A stretch of 64,000 nt of DNA from Parelaphostrongylus tenuis (GCA_019055375.1 JAHQIW010000191.1:271651-335650), one strand, 5' to 3'. Positions 1 to 11,846 are shown, counted from the stretch's first letter. Notes: generated by a model from the sequence alone, not told the origin. Numbers and translations are program-made.

Positions 1-2475
1 TATAAGGACCTCGAAAAATTCTTCAGAGAAGATCATACATTCTTCAAGGTCATTGTCGGAGATTTTAACGCGAAAATTGGACCTAGAAGAATGTCTGAAG
101 AACGTCTCATAGGGACCCACGGACTAGAATGGAATGAACAGGGTGAGAGGCTATCCGAGTTTATCATGACGACCCAAACCATCCATGGTAACTCGCAATT
201 CCAAAAGCCTCTCTCTCAGCGATGGACGTGGGAGTCTCCCAATGGAGAGTACCATAACGAAATAGATCACATCATAGTAAATCGAAGGTTTTGCCTGACC
301 AACGTCGCTGTTGTTCCCAAGTTCTACACGGGATCAGACCATCGCCTCCTTCGCGCAACGTTCCGATTTTCGAGGAGAGGAGAGAAAGCCGCTAAATTCA
401 AACAACGAAGTCCCAGAACTACCATAAACTGGGATGTATTCAAATCATTAGTCGGCTCTTGGGAAGATACCGTTGTCGACAACATCGACGAAGAATACGA
501 TCGACTCGTTGAATATCTTCACGTTGGCGCTAAAAAAGCCGAAAGTCCTAAGGCCACGAAGAGACGCTTGTCTCCGCAGACACTCGAGCTGATACGTCAA
601 CGTGGAATCGCACGAGCCGCAGGCAACCGAAACCTTACGTTCGAACTTGCGAAACGATGCAGAGAAGCGATAAAAAAAGACCTTAAAGAGAGAAGAGCAG
701 CAGTTATGGCAGAAGCTGCAGAAGCTGGGAAGAGCATTCGCAAAGCCCAGCGAGGCTTCGCCAACTATAAGACCAAGATGATTGCACTCCGATACCCTGA
801 CGGGACACTTACAGCTTCCAGAAGGGCTATGGAGAAAATCATTCACCAGTACTACTCGGATCTCTTCGCTAGCCATGTTCTCTTACCGTCATATAAATTG
901 AAAGAGGACGAATATGTCGTTCCACCGGTCCTTCCTTCCGAAATCCGACATGCTATATCGTCGGTGAAAAACAGAACAACACCCGGTCCACACAGGATTA
1001 GACCAGAACACCTGAAGAACCTGCCGCCAGTTCTCATCAACACCCTGGCTCGGCTCTTCACTCGCTACCTGTCAGAATGCAAGGTCCCTATTCAATGGAA
1101 AACCAGCAAGACCGTATTGTTGTTCAAAAAGGGAGACCTTCACGACATAGGCAATTATCGCCCAATCTGCTTGCTGTCCGTTATCTATAAACTCTTTACT
1201 CGAGTCATCCTGAACAGGATTGACAGAATACTGGACGAAGGACAGCCATGCGAACAAGCAGGGTTCAGAAAAGGATTTAGTACCATGGACCACATCCACA
1301 CGATCACAGGACTCATTGGAGTTTCGCGAGAGTACAAACAACCACTCTGTCTCACTTTTATCGATCTGAAAAAAGCCTTTGATTCAGTAGAAACAGAAGC
1401 GGTTATAGAGGCTCTGGATAACCAGGGCGTCCCTACTCGGTACATAATGATCCTTTGTGAGCTTTATAAAGATTTCACGACCAGAATATCTCCATTCTAC
1501 AACAATATCACCATTGACGTAAGAAGAGGGGTTCGACAAGGCGATACAATATTGCCAAAACTATTCACTGCCACCCTACAAAACGTCATGCGAACATTAG
1601 AATGGGACGAAATGGGAGTGAAAATTGACGGTCGACAATTAAACCATCTTCGCTTTGCTGACGATATCGTTCTCATAACACCAAACATCAGCCAAGCGGA
1701 ACGAATGTTGACTGATTTCGATAACGCCTGTGGAAAGATCGGTCTTCAACTGAATCTAACGAAAACAATGTTCATGAGGAACGGATGGGTTTCTAATGCC
1801 CCATTCACGCTCAACGGAACGACAATTTCCGAATGCTCCAGTTACATCTATCTAGGTCGTGAAATCAACATGATGAACGACCTAGCCCCAGAGTTGAGCA
1901 GGAGGAAACGAGCGGCTTGGGGAGCGTTTAGGAGCATCGAAGATGTAGTGAAGAGGACAAAGAACATCCGACTCCGTGCCCACTTTTTCGATTCGACTTT
2001 TATCCCTGCCCTAACGTATGCAGCAGAAACCTGGTCGCTACGTAAGAAGGATGAAAAATCACTTGGCGTTATCGAACGCGCAGTTGAGAGGTCGATGCTA
2101 GGAGTATCCCGTAACTCGCAAATGAGAGAAAGGATCCGAAGTTCCGACCTACGTCAACGATCGAAAATCAGAGACGCCGTTTTACACGCCAGGATATCGA
2201 AAATAAGGTGGGCCGGACACGTGATGGGCTTCAACGACAACCGATGGACGAGAGCCGTTACCGACTGGATTCCTCGGTATATCAAGTGCTCTAAAGAGAG
2301 TCCACCGACTCGTTGGTCCAATTTCTTCACGAAAGCGATAGAAGAAAGATATGATGCTCAGCGAATCCCTTGAGCGAGGAGGACTCACTGGGCTACTCTT
2401 GCACGCGATAGGGAAAAATGGAAGAGTTGCTGGTACCCGCTCTACTCGCTCAACGATCAACGGGACGACAGGTGA
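1..2475 (+). mobile_element. RTE-clade non-LTR retrotransposon, 3' part (endonuclease C-terminus plus reverse transcriptase)
   Basis: The reading frame is open from base 1, so the element enters from the left edge and the 5' part of the APE-type endonuclease is outside the window. Visible endonuclease motifs are GDFNAKIG (about 60-85) and GSDHRLL (about 330-350). The reverse transcriptase follows with YRPICLLS, FIDLKKAFDS, RRGVRQGD and the catalytic FADD (about 1655), then a C-terminal WAGHV segment. No stop interrupts the frame until TGA at 2371-2373. The same frame then continues for 33 more codons (RRTHWATLARDR and onward) to TGA at 2473-2475, which resembles the usual RTE C-terminus as I know it, so the first TGA probably arose from an Arg CGA. 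Enzyme role (family knowledge): nicks DNA and copies its own RNA by target-primed reverse transcription. Otherwise this copy looks young. Confidence 0.93.
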
Positions 2476-2493
2476 TACAGGTGATATATATAA

Positions 2494-2782
2494 CAAAAGG
2501 ATAAAGCTCTCGGCGTTGATCAATCCCTGAGTGATGCGCCATGCATTCGTCTTCCATTTTTACCTTCGTTTGAGGTGATTGAATGCATATCTGACCTTTA
2601 CAATGACTTGCAGTGGCCTCCCGCTGAACCGAGTCAGTGCTGCTTATCCTCCCACACAAGTCTGAGACCTGTCCGGTGCCAATTTACCAACCCCGGAGGG
2701 ATGGATGGCTTGGTGAGCCATGAGCGCGAGATCGAACCATTGACCTCGTGTGCGACGCAGAGCACCTCTAGCCACTGCGCTC
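2494..2782 (-). mobile_element. SINE-1 copy (tRNA-derived, about 300 bp family)
   Basis: The tRNA-like head is at the right end and carries a B-box-like GGTTCGATC. The A box is damaged by a short deletion. The body is shared with nine other copies in the window. The 3' tail (AGCTTTATCCTTTT on the minus strand) directly abuts the end of the RTE element, so the two elements lie tail to tail. Confidence 0.85.
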
Positions 2783-2872
2783 CTATATATATATATATAT
2801 ATATTTTTTTTTTATTTATTTATTTATAGATATACTTGTACATATATAAATATATATATATATATATATGAT
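2783..2872. repeat. (TA)n and TTTA-rich microsatellite
   Basis: Alternating TA, then a T-rich TTTA stretch, then TA again. It begins exactly at the 5' end of the adjacent SINE-1. Confidence 0.9.
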
Positions 2873-3779
2873 GTACACATACACATATATATACGCAGAC
2901 GCGCGCACATACACAAATTTAGAAGAATAGCGTTCTGCCTTAATGAAACTGCTAACTGTCGACATACTCGACAATATTATATAGCCCACACAATCGACTC
3001 ACTTAGAGTATTCGAACCTATGTAATGATTCTAGGTACGCCTCCACATATTTAAGGGTGAACATCAGCTATATGTCCAACGCGCACTACAATCGCTGCTC
3101 AGAGCAACGGAAGAAACACGTAGTACTGATTTCAGAAAACAAAATAGTGAGTCAGTGAAGTAAGCTTACAGAGCAACAGTGAGATTTGGAACACATTTTC
3201 TGAAGTTTCACTCGCCTTTCCCTTGTTCAAAGCACAAAAACTGTAGTGAGTGATGACAACAAACAGCGAATCAGGAGGACGCACTGGTATGATTATGTAG
3301 TAAGACGCGAAAATCATAAATTCACGATTATTACATTTACTTAGGAACTGCCGTAATTTTTAGTTTTCCTCGAGCTAATGGCCGCAGAATTCAGTTTCAT
3401 CAATTCATCAAACAGTATCAGTTGGATATTTTGGTTGTAGTAGCCAGCGATGCGCAGATCTCCATCATCGTTAAACGCTGTCAGAGACATCGTGTGGGAG
3501 CCAAATCAATGTGTTGATAAGGAATGGTGAAAGGCTTTTTAGATGTTGAGTTCTTATCCCTCAAGTAGGTTTGTTAAACTACTAAATCGTATGCCAGATT
3601 ATGGGGTAAATGAACTAACAGGACGACACACTCACTTCATTTTTATTCATATAGAAGCAGCTAAACGCTTTCATTAAGGAGACCCGCGCAGTAACACAAA
3701 GTGACTGTAATTGACTTCAATCATTCTCTTTTTATAAACCGTAAATGTTCTGCCTAAGTTAAATGCAATATTGGTGATG
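2873..3779. other. No gene recognised
   Basis: AT-rich sequence. I see no conserved motif, splice chain or recognised repeat here. Confidence 0.5.
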
Positions 3780-4720
3780 TGAATGGCGAAGCCTTCGACG
3801 TTATGGGAATACTCTTCCTATTCTCATTGCTTCAGCCATGATTGCTGCCTTTTACTCTGTAAAATATTTTTTTGTTATTCCTCTGCAGCGGTTTCCAAGT
3901 TCGGACGTGAGCTGACAATTTCCCACGGTTCAGGCGACATCACGTCTGCGTTTAGCTTAGACGCCACTGAAGACATACGTCTTTGTAAAGCATAAACTCT
4001 TCGCTTTCATAGTGCTAGCCTGAAAATGTTACAAGCCAGTCGCTTCCTTGTTGATGTCTTTTATAACACCGGTACCTTCCCAACATTCAACTAATGATTT
4101 AAATACATCCCAGCTTATGGCAATTTTGGATTTCGTCTGGATACTCTTCACTGAAAGAGCCCTGCGCCCAGTTTAGAGTCGGACTTTTGCAAGCGTGAAT
4201 TGCTTCAATGGTTTTGATCGTCGAGATAAACTTAGACAACCTATCACGCTGCTCGTACCATTCTATTCCAAGGGTCCCTATGTGACGCGTCATACCTACT
4301 TCTGGTTCCAGCTTTGCGTCAAAATCCCCAGTGATAACTCTCAAGAATGGATGATCATCTATGTGCAGTTTCGTCAAGTTGACACTGAAGCCCGACTGCA
4401 TCTTCATCGCAGTTTGGTCTCTCTGTGTAGATGAAGAAAATGATCAAATTCGATTTTGGTTCACTTCTTTCCACTACAGATGTTCGATTTGAGATGTTAA
4501 CTGCTCGAATGGATCGATATCCATAGACAAACTTGACTTACCGACATGGTCAGAGTTGCCGATTCCTCTTTCATCGCATGTTAGGAGATGCAGCTCAAAT
4601 CTTGTGTTATAAACGATGCGAAATGGATGGCACCTTCTCATTTCACCAGTTTGATGACGTCGCCTTATCATATCCTCCTCGTATGCAAAATCGGATCTTC
4701 TATAGTGCATTTGCATACAA
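3780..4720 (-). pseudogene. Degraded RTE LINE fragment (endonuclease region)
   Basis: On the minus strand, reading from about 4716 downwards, the translation gives an RTE endonuclease start region (SSLSMDIDPFEQLT), then ITGDFDAKLEPE and IGTLGIEWYEQRDRLSKF. These align with GDFNAKIGPRR and GTHGLEWNEQGERLSEF of the intact copy at the left edge. Near 3800-3900 a further piece resembles the ERRAAVMAEAAEAGKS segment. Several frame changes and stops separate the pieces, so this is a dead copy. Confidence 0.75.
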
Positions 4721-4959
4721 GTGAAATGTATGTTAGATAGACCATCACCTATTCCGATAGCTTATGATAGTTCGCCATTTGGAGAATCTACGTGCTCTTA
4801 AAAGTTGCCGATTTGAGATCCACTTTGAGGGAGATCAATGTGAACGCGAAGTGAATATTCCTAGCAGTTCCACCAGCTAGTGTGCACTCATTTTAGTAAG
4901 CAGCGCGTAGAAACATATAACCAATTTTATTCTGCTCAATCGCCACTAAAGAAAATTTG

Positions 4960-5480
4960 GGTTCTTTTTGTTAGAAAGGAACTTTATTCTGAGTCTATCC
5001 TTTCGCTGAATAAGACTTTCATAAGAGTGTTAGTAACAATTCGAAAGATTGAATCTCTGTCTAGCGAACTACGTATCCGGTTTTTGAAGGTTCTTTTTTA
5101 GCGCTGTGGCATTCAGAAAAATATCACGTTTCACATGCATCACGCGTTCTTGTTTTGTCTCGCTTAAATTTCACTGGGTAAAACTCTTCCATAGAGTGCT
5201 GACACTCGTTCGATAGCACAAGTCTCGAAGAGCTCAGAAATGTGCTTGCTTTTTAGAAAAGCTCTTTTAGTAGCGATGTAAAAGAAGGAAAACATTTGTT
5301 TTACACCTCGCCAGACAAAGCTCTCTCTTCAAACTACTAAAAATCATTTTATGGCATAAATTTCAATGATTCCAACGCCGTGCTTTTTCTGGGAAAGACC
5401 GTTCCACTGCAGTGTAACAGGAAAAATGAGATCGAGTTTCGCATACTTGGCGCACGTGTTTACCCTCTAATCTAGGCTAG
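4960..5480. repeat. Single-arm fragment of the foldback family
   Basis: Shares blocks with the long hairpin elements elsewhere: an AAAGATTGAATCTCTG-like block, CGCTGTGG, a CACGTTTC-like block, and 'GGAAAGACCGTTCCACTGCAG'-type sequence near 5390-5410. The second arm is not recognisable. Confidence 0.5.
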
Positions 5481-7019
5481 GGGCTAGGAGGCGAGGGGAT
5501 CGATCGATCGATGGCCTGACGCGTTAGATAAGTGGGGTGCAAGTTGCTATTCAATTGAAAATTTTTCCCCGCTTTAGAGGAAACTCCAAATAAAACGATT
5601 GACTCAAATACTACGGTATTTTCTCTACACGTTGATATACTTTTCGCGCTTCCACGCGTTGAATGAGAAACATTTTACACTCCACATGATACTGCGTTGT
5701 AAAGGTTCTTTTCGGAAAACGACCATGTAGCGCTGTAGCCCGAGATTGAAGCTTTTGCACGATTGCTAAGACTCTTATAAAAAGTTGTTGCCCAGCGAAT
5801 GAACAGTCTTAGAAAAAAGTTCCCTTCACACGAAATGAAGCAAAATTCTTTATAATAATACCGTCAAAATTTTCTAGAAACTCCATGAAGGGTATAAGTA
5901 CTTGACCTGTTGAATTTTGTCTCACCCGAAATATTTTCTAGCCAATTTGCTCCAATAAATGTGTTTTCAGATTGACGTTATTCGATTGAAACTTGATGAA
6001 AGTCTGATAAACATAGTAATAGCAAGATCTTATTATGTTTAGATTTTTCCTTTTCAGGATACATTTTTTATATATCGTCCAGAATATTGTTGGTGCTCAT
6101 CATTAGCTCATATTTTTAGCCGTGCTTATGTTAGCGCCATGTGGCAAATAAGGAAGATGAATAGATCAGCTGAGATTTTTCTCATTCGATAAAATTGTTT
6201 AAGATGTTATGAGAAACTTTGAAAACAAGAAACGATACTTATGACGAATACGAGTTGATACGTGAAATAAAAATACGGATGTGGCTCTTAAATGATCTCT
6301 GAAAGTAGGTAGCACAAAAACAAAAAGTAGAGGCGTGATATATTCATGAAAAGTGAGGAGAACCCAGAAAAAGTCATAATACAACGTTTTTTCATATCTG
6401 AGGAAGACTACTATGAGTCATCGTTTGGAAAAAAAACTACTTAAAACTGAGCTACGAGATAAAAGCTTCTTAAGCATAAAGATGGCCTTCCTGGAAAATA
6501 TTAGTGTTTGTTATGTAATCAGTGACCGTCAATCAAACATATGTTATGAAGAGCCTGAAATCATTTATCAGTGCCTTCCAGCGTAGTTCTTCACTCGAAA
6601 AATTTCTCAACAGCAGTTCTGCGGCTTTCAGTTATACACTTAAGAATGTTGAGTTATGCGCAACACCGCCAGAGTTGAACCCGCATTTCACTCAAACCGG
6701 AGACGTGTGCTAGTGGCCTCGCTAGCACAGTGTTAAGCACGCATCTAGGTACGGGTGGAACTCATATACGACTTCCACCAGAGTCGAAGGTTTCCCATAT
6801 ACTCAACAATCTCAGAAGTGTAATTAGAACATCAATACACTGTGAGAAAAGTGGAAAAGTTCTCATCTGAAGTTTTGTCGATGTGATGAAAAAAACCCCC
6901 AATTGAATAACAAAATTTCGAATGCTATTGATCGCTCCCCCCTCCCTCCGTGATTTAGCCGCTAAACAAGGTCGCCGAAAATGTTAAGCTCAATCGGTTT
7001 TTCCCGCTAAACGGTATTT
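5481..7019. other. No gene recognised; AT-rich with one SINE-3 remnant
   Basis: I find no convincing exon. The only recognisable item is the tRNA-like piece at about 6655-6730. Confidence 0.45.
6655..6730 (-). mobile_element. SINE-3 (tRNA-derived) remnant
   Basis: Contains GTTGAACCCGC and GACGTGTGCTAG, the reverse complement of a T-arm/B box and D-arm as in other SINE-3 copies. It is diverged. Confidence 0.5.
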
Positions 7020-7445
7020 CCACGAAATAAGCACAACAGTGAAATCATTGGAACCTACGAAATTGAATGATTGCTAATAGTCTACAGAAAGAGCTTTGTC
7101 TAGCAAGGTTTAAAAACAAATTTCTCTTTCTCCTACAACGCCATCGAAACAGTTTCTCCTGAAAACGAACATATTTTGGAGTTCTTTGAAACTTTTGGTT
7201 GAGAATGAGCACTAGCACTCTAAGGAACCAGTTTTTCCCGGCGAGATATAAGTGAGATAAGAACAGAATCAAGCGGTCGTAAAAAACATAATTTTGTCTT
7301 AGATTTTTCAGCACTATAAAAGAGCGTTTTGAAAAACCGACCAAGTAGGGCCGAGATTCAAGCTTCTGAATAATTACTGATATTCCTAAGAAAAGATGCT
7401 GTCCAGCAAATGAGATCGGTTTATAAATTTGTCGCCGTCTAACAT
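7020..7445. repeat. Foldback-family arm
   Basis: Carries the family blocks ATAAGCACAACA, CTAATAGTC...AAAGAGC, TATAAAAG...CGTTTTGAAAA, CGACC and CAGCAAATGAGATCGGT in the order seen in the right arms of complete hairpins. Confidence 0.6.
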
Positions 7446-7817
7446 ATAAGTGCCGGGCATAATTTTCTTGTGACTCCAGGAAGACCTGTCGAGCAATCTG
7501 CGGTGCACCAGCAGTGAATTACGTTAACGCTCTTTCAAAATACTAAATGGTCAGAGGTTATTTAAGGATTACAATGCGCTTCATAACAGACGGATAGCTC
7601 GTATTTTGAAGAGAAACAATACAACTGGGAAAGAACAGCTTTATACTCAAATTATACAGAGGTAGCTATCAACCGCTGCAATATACTGCAGGGTGTGTTG
7701 TGATTATTGGTGAAGTACTGCGAAATCAATATTGATTGAAGCAGTATATGCATTTTTAGCTGAATAATATATCTATTTCTAAGTGATCGACAAAGGCTAC
7801 GCAACCACAGAGAAACT

Positions 7818-8060
7818 TTATCGACCAACCCGTTGTACTACCCAGTCTTGTTGACATAGAGGACAGCGATTGTTCTGTCGTACCCACTGACTCATACAAC
7901 AATTGTGAAAAGCATGGTTACATTCGCCCCAAACCACAACACAATCCGCCGTTGACGCTTCAGCCTGGCACCGAAGACATTCCTCCATCAACTGGACACG
8001 ACAGATAGCACATGTGTCACAGTCGACGTCCCAAGCCCATGTGGCTAATGCATTCCATTT
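7818..8060 (-). CDS. rbx-2: Rbx2/RNF7-type RING-box protein, last exon
   Basis: RING-box protein of the Rbx2 (RNF7/SAG) type, the catalytic RING subunit of cullin E3 ubiquitin ligases that recruits the E2 and NEDD8 machinery. This exon starts after a clear acceptor (TTTGTTATTTCAG) at 8061 with KWNALATWAWDV. It then reads CDTCAICR, CLRCQAE, VVWGECNHAFHNCCMSQWV, NNRCPLCQQDWVVQRVGR and a TAA stop. All zinc-binding Cys and His positions expected of the RING-H2 fold are present. The phrases CDTCAICRVQ and NNRCPLCQQDWV are typical of Rbx2, not Rbx1. The first exon is at 11938-12072. Between them lies a 3.9-kb intron filled with mariner derivatives and SINEs. The reading frame also extends upstream past 8060, but that part is intron. 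Confidence 0.93.
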   Translation of the reverse strand, partial: KWNALATWAWDVDCDTCAICRVQLMEECLRCQAEASTADCVVVWGECNHAFHNCCMSQWVRQNNRCPLCQQDWVVQRVGR

Positions 8061-8282
8061 CTGAAATAACAAAGAAAGATAGCGAATTGTTCTCAAATCG
8101 ACATTACCTTCTATTTTGTTTTCCTTGCTATGTCGAACTTGACTAAACAGTGGGTCACCAACAATATGGAAAGTGGAAAATGACAAAAAATGGGAGAATT
8201 GTCACCAGATCTGGCTGGCAAAGCTCCACACTCAACAATCCAAATTAATTCGATTACATGGGAATCTTAAACTCTGAAAGGT

Positions 8283-8470
8283 GGTCGATTGGTTGGTGAT
8301 GCAGGCCATGAGGAAGCAAGGTGCTGGCTCGATCACCACCCCCCCCCCCTCCCTCCCTCTCCCTCCACTAACAGCCTTAGTACAGGTTTCTCCGAGATTG
8401 CAAGGAGATTTGCCCAACCAGCATTATACGTCTTTGAAAAATGCGTGCTGAAAAACGAATCGAATAAAAC
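8283..8470 (+). mobile_element. Diverged SINE-2 copy
   Basis: Matches SINE-2 in GATGC...GGCTCGA, TCCGAGATTGCAAGGAGA and CCAACCAGCATTATACG, interrupted by a C-rich tract at about 8339-8350. Confidence 0.5.
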
Positions 8471-8524
8471 AAGTCCTGAGATGCGCGTGGTAAAAATTGA
8501 TGACAGATCGTGTCAAAAAATAAT

Positions 8525-9071
8525 ATTAGGATGTTCCATTAGGAACTTGCGCAATAAACACCAAATTTATTAACCACAAGTAGTTAAAGCTGCATAGATT
8601 TCGAATTACCTAACTGCGCATTTTCTTGCGAATATATTGGTATACAGCTCGCTTATACTTGCTTTAAGATGGAGCTCTTTTGGGATCACATTCGCTCGCT
8701 ATTCATGCATGAATGGCGCGTTGGAAAAAATCGAGCGCGGCTGATTCACTAGATGGTTCTCTCCAACCCTGAACATCGCAAACCACTTTAAGCCGTTTTT
8801 TCTGCAACGGCATCATCGCCTTAAGCTCCCTAATCTTGTGACGCGCCGCTTCAATAGCATTTTCCCCTACGCGCCATTCGTGTACGAGTAGCGCGCCAAT
8901 TCGTTCCCACGACACCTCCATCTCAAAGCAAGTATAGGCAAGTTACATACCGAAATATTCGCAAGAAAATGCGCAATTGAACGATAAAAAAATCATGCAA
9001 TTTTGATAACTTCTGTCTGATAAATTTGGTGTTTATTGCTCTAACGCCAAAACTTATGAAACGACCTAAAA
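8525..9071. mobile_element. Mariner-derived MITE (internally deleted)
   Basis: Imperfect terminal inverted repeats begin TTAGGATGTTCC at the left and end ACGACCTAA at the right; both contain GCAATAAACACCAAATTTAT. The minus strand from 8921 reads MEVSWERIGALLVHEWRVGENA, which resembles the N-terminal helix-turn-helix start of a mariner transposase. The catalytic core is missing. It sits in the Rbx2 intron, and a relative is at 49216-49822. Confidence 0.72.
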
Positions 9072-9127
9072 ATAACAATAACATGTATTACTGATAGGGT
9101 AACAATGTAAATTCTTCAAAGATAATA

Positions 9128-9241
9128 TTAACACTCAAATACTTGAATACTTGGAGGCCCGTCTTCACTGCCAGTGAGAGGCGCAGCACAAGGAAACTGT
9201 GCTAGTTTAGGTGTTTTGCTTCCATGAGTCCCGAGGTAAAC
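9128..9241 (-). other. Exon-like open stretch of unknown meaning
   Basis: After CCCTGTTTCAG at 9242 an open frame (VYLGTHGSKTPKLAQF onwards, ending QVFEC) runs 37 codons to TAA at 9128. It would be in phase with Rbx2 exon 1, so an alternative terminal exon is formally possible. I see no homology, so chance or a repeat fragment is more likely. Confidence 0.2.
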
Positions 9242-9295
9242 CTGAAACAGGGCTTTCTCAAGTCGCCACCATATTAGAGCGGTCGTCGGTATATA

Positions 9296-9891
9296 ATAAA
9301 TTGAGGAGAAAGTTTTCGGTATTTGCTTATAAAAACTTTATTTATGCATCAATTAAGTTCGAACAAAAGACAATATAATAGTCAAAGTAGTCTCCTTCTG
9401 AGTCGATAACGTTCAGCCACAGATCTGGCAACATGAAGATTTCGCGGCGCTAGAAAACACTGTCCTTGGAGTTGAAGAAATTTCAAAGAGTTTCCTCGAC
9501 CTCGCCCATGTTATTGAACTTCTGGTCTCGCAGAAAGTGTTCCATTGACCGGAAGATGTGGTAATCACTCGGTGCCAGGTCTGGCGAGTATGATGGATGC
9601 GGCAGGACATCCCATCCAAAGTCTTCGTAGACAGCTGTCTTTCCAACAGTTCCTTCGCCCCATGCCTCATTGATTCGACGAACAGTGTCAGCGGCATTTG
9701 TGCCCACTTTGCACTCGTGAAGCATCAACAATCGTTTCTGTTCGCGGTTCAGTTCCATCTTGCGGCAGTATAGAAGAATTATATATCAATCGATGCGCAA
9801 GAAAACGAGCTTTCAAACCATGTGAAAATCTCATATAAAACATGCGAACATGTTAAAGTTATGGGCAAATTCCGGGAACTTTCTCCTCAAC

Positions 9892-9895
<4 letters not shown>
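9296..9895 (-). mobile_element. Mariner deletion derivative, copy 1
   Basis: About 600 bp, with terminal inverted repeats (TTGAGGAGAAAGTT at the left, AACTTTCTCCTCAACC at the right) and a (TA)n flank. On the minus strand the transposase start MELNREQKRLLMLHECKVG runs to VYEDFG. It then jumps directly to WDVLPHPSYSPDLAPSDYHIF, the C-terminal catalytic part of a mariner transposase. The central part, including the first catalytic Asp region, is deleted. Copy 2 at 33481-34080 has the same junction, so the family spread after the deletion and must have used a transposase supplied in trans. Confidence 0.88.

Positions 9896-9930
<35 letters not shown>
9896..9930. repeat. (TA)n microsatellite
   Basis: Pure alternating TA immediately next to the mariner end, consistent with a TA target site. 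Confidence 0.9.
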
Positions 9931-10239
9931 TATATATCCATTCCGGGAGCGCGTCCGTTACACTACTGACGCTCCATTATGCACAACACTCTACGCTACC
10001 TGCACATTTATCTGTTAGCCGCCAGCCGTCGACGGCCTCGCCTGGGTAGACGATGTCGGCATTGAACCCAATCACGCTAATAGCTACTGGGTATTTAAGT
10101 TCAAATGAAATTCATTTTATTTAACCGCTTCTAGTGGTGGTGTGATGCTTCATATATATACTCCTTGATATAAAGTGATGTGCAAATCTTTCGCGTCAAG
10201 CGAGACTAGAACCCGCAGCTCACTCTTCGTGAATGTAAA

Positions 10240-10370
10240 AAGAGTGTTATGCAAAATGGGAGTCAGTAGTGTAACGGATAGAGCACGTGCTCCCGGAAAG
10301 AGTAAGGTGCGGTTACAGTCCCGCCAGACGCGAAAGTTTTGCACATCACTCTACATCAAGGGTATATAAT
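10240..10370 (+). mobile_element. SINE-3 copy, diverged
   Basis: Contains AGTGTAACGGATAGAGCACG (A-box-like region), GTGCGGTTACAGTCCCGCC (T arm) and the family tail TTTTGCACATCACTC. Confidence 0.6.
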
Positions 10371-10417
10371 TGAAACATCATATCACCGCTAGAAGCGGTT
10401 AAATAAAAAGAAATTTC

Positions 10418-10542
10418 ATATATGTATATATATATATATATATGATTATATATACATGTATATATATATACATATATACATGTGCATGTATGTACACTTG
10501 TATATGAATATATATGTATATTCATGTACACATATATATATG
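10418..10542. repeat. TA/TG-rich microsatellite
   Basis: Long alternating TA with interspersed ATATGTATA and ACATGTA units. Confidence 0.85.
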
Positions 10543-10823
10543 TAAAAGGGATATAACTGCCGTTAATCAATCCCTGGGGGCGCGCCACATATTCGACTAC
10601 ACCAAACATCATTTAAGGTGAATAAATGCTTATTTGGCCTTCTCACTCCGGTGGCATGTCACTGCATCAAGTCAGTCATGCCATATCCTAAGCAACTATG
10701 ATACCAATTCGTCGACCATGGAGGAATGAAAGGTTTGTTGAGCCTTAGGCGTGGGATTGAACTATTAAGTGAAAGATCACGTATGTGTCGCAAAGTGCCT
10801 CTGACCACTGCGCTAGACGGCTC
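10543..10823 (-). mobile_element. SINE-1 copy, old and diverged
   Basis: Recognisable tail (GTTAATCAATCCCTGGGGG), body blocks and tRNA-like head (AACTATTAAG...GACCACTGCGC) in reverse orientation, with many substitutions. Confidence 0.65.
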
Positions 10824-11106
10824 TATACCGCATACAAAGTACAAATCCATACCTTAACTATACAGTATTCGACTAAGGAAACGCCTTAGTTCGACTACCC
10901 CCACGATTGGAAGGAGAATCCTCTCAACAAATCTCCTACGACGTTCACATAGAAGAAGAATTCCTCAAGCAGCCGTCGAATCAACATACAGAAGGTTCAA
11001 AGACCTTCGTAGAAGACTTAGCGAGGGAAAGAATCGTATGCAAGAAGTGTGGCGATCAACAGAGTGGGTGAGATGACGGGGCTGCGTATAATAATGATAA
11101 ATAAGT

Positions 11107-11460
11107 TCTTTTCCGTTATCCGGGAACAAATGAAGGAACGACCCCATTCACTGCACGAGAATTTCCATTGCACTTTTAGTTACGATTTGGAAGCTTAAAT
11201 TTCTCTCTACTGCGCTACGTGACCGTTTTTTGAAAGAGCCTTTTCTAACGCTGTATTAGAAAGAAAACACTCGTGTTTCACACACGCAAATTTTTCACAA
11301 GACAGAACTGTTTCCTAGATTCAAGAGTAACCATTCGATAGCGTAGGATTCCGGCGATTCTAATGCTATGCTTATTTTCTGGAAAGACCGTTTCACTGCA
11401 GTGTAGCAGGAAGAAGAAGATCGAGTTCTCACGCGCGCGTAGTTATTGTCTAACTGATGC
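11107..11460. repeat. Foldback-family arm (long subtype)
   Basis: Begins TCCGTTATCCGGGAACAAATG and shares GAACGACCCC, GAAGCTTAAATTTC, TAACGCTGTA and GGAAAGACCGTTTCACTGCA with the complete element at 53996-54896. Confidence 0.6.
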
Positions 11461-11589
11461 ACGGGCTGGAGGAGAAGGAGGCGGTGGGCGGAGTTGCCCG
11501 TGGTTCCAACATGGCGATCGGTCGATTGCGCTGATGCATTTTTGTTCTTTAATTGGAAATTTTTTCTCCGCTCAGCAAGAATTTATTTT

Positions 11590-11846
11590 ATTTAATTGGT
11601 CCGTCTTCACAGTGTTTTTTCCCACAGTGGGGATCCCACTACTTCAAACATTTAAGTCGTTCAATCGTCTTCTTCTTGAACGTCGTAGTTTACTGGTTGA
11701 GCGAGTCTTCCTGCAATATCTCGAGGACAGCCTAGTGGTGGAATTCCATACGCCGTTGTTGTTGAATGCTGGAGAGAGTTGGGTGGTGGAGCTCGGCTCT
11801 ACGCGCGCCGTTACAAGCATCACAACCACTCGGCCACGGTGCGCCC
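11590..11846 (-). mobile_element. SINE-2 copy (tRNA-derived)
   Basis: On the minus strand it starts with GTGGCCGAGTGGTTGTGATG, whose TGGCCGAGTGG matches a Pol III A box. The body (CAACAACAACGG, CTGTCCTCGAG, GACTCGCTCAACCAGTA, CACTGTGAAGACGG) is shared with copies at 12406, 34157 and 34492. Confidence 0.8.

Noticed and set aside
4099..4434. Plus-strand open frame at 4195-4434
   Set aside because: Antisense of the RTE endonuclease remnant on the minus strand.
8061..8186. Extension of the Rbx2 reading frame upstream to an ATG at 8186
   Set aside because: A clear TTTCAG acceptor lies at 8061 and the conserved N-terminal join FVLK|KWNA is supplied by the exon at 11938-12072.
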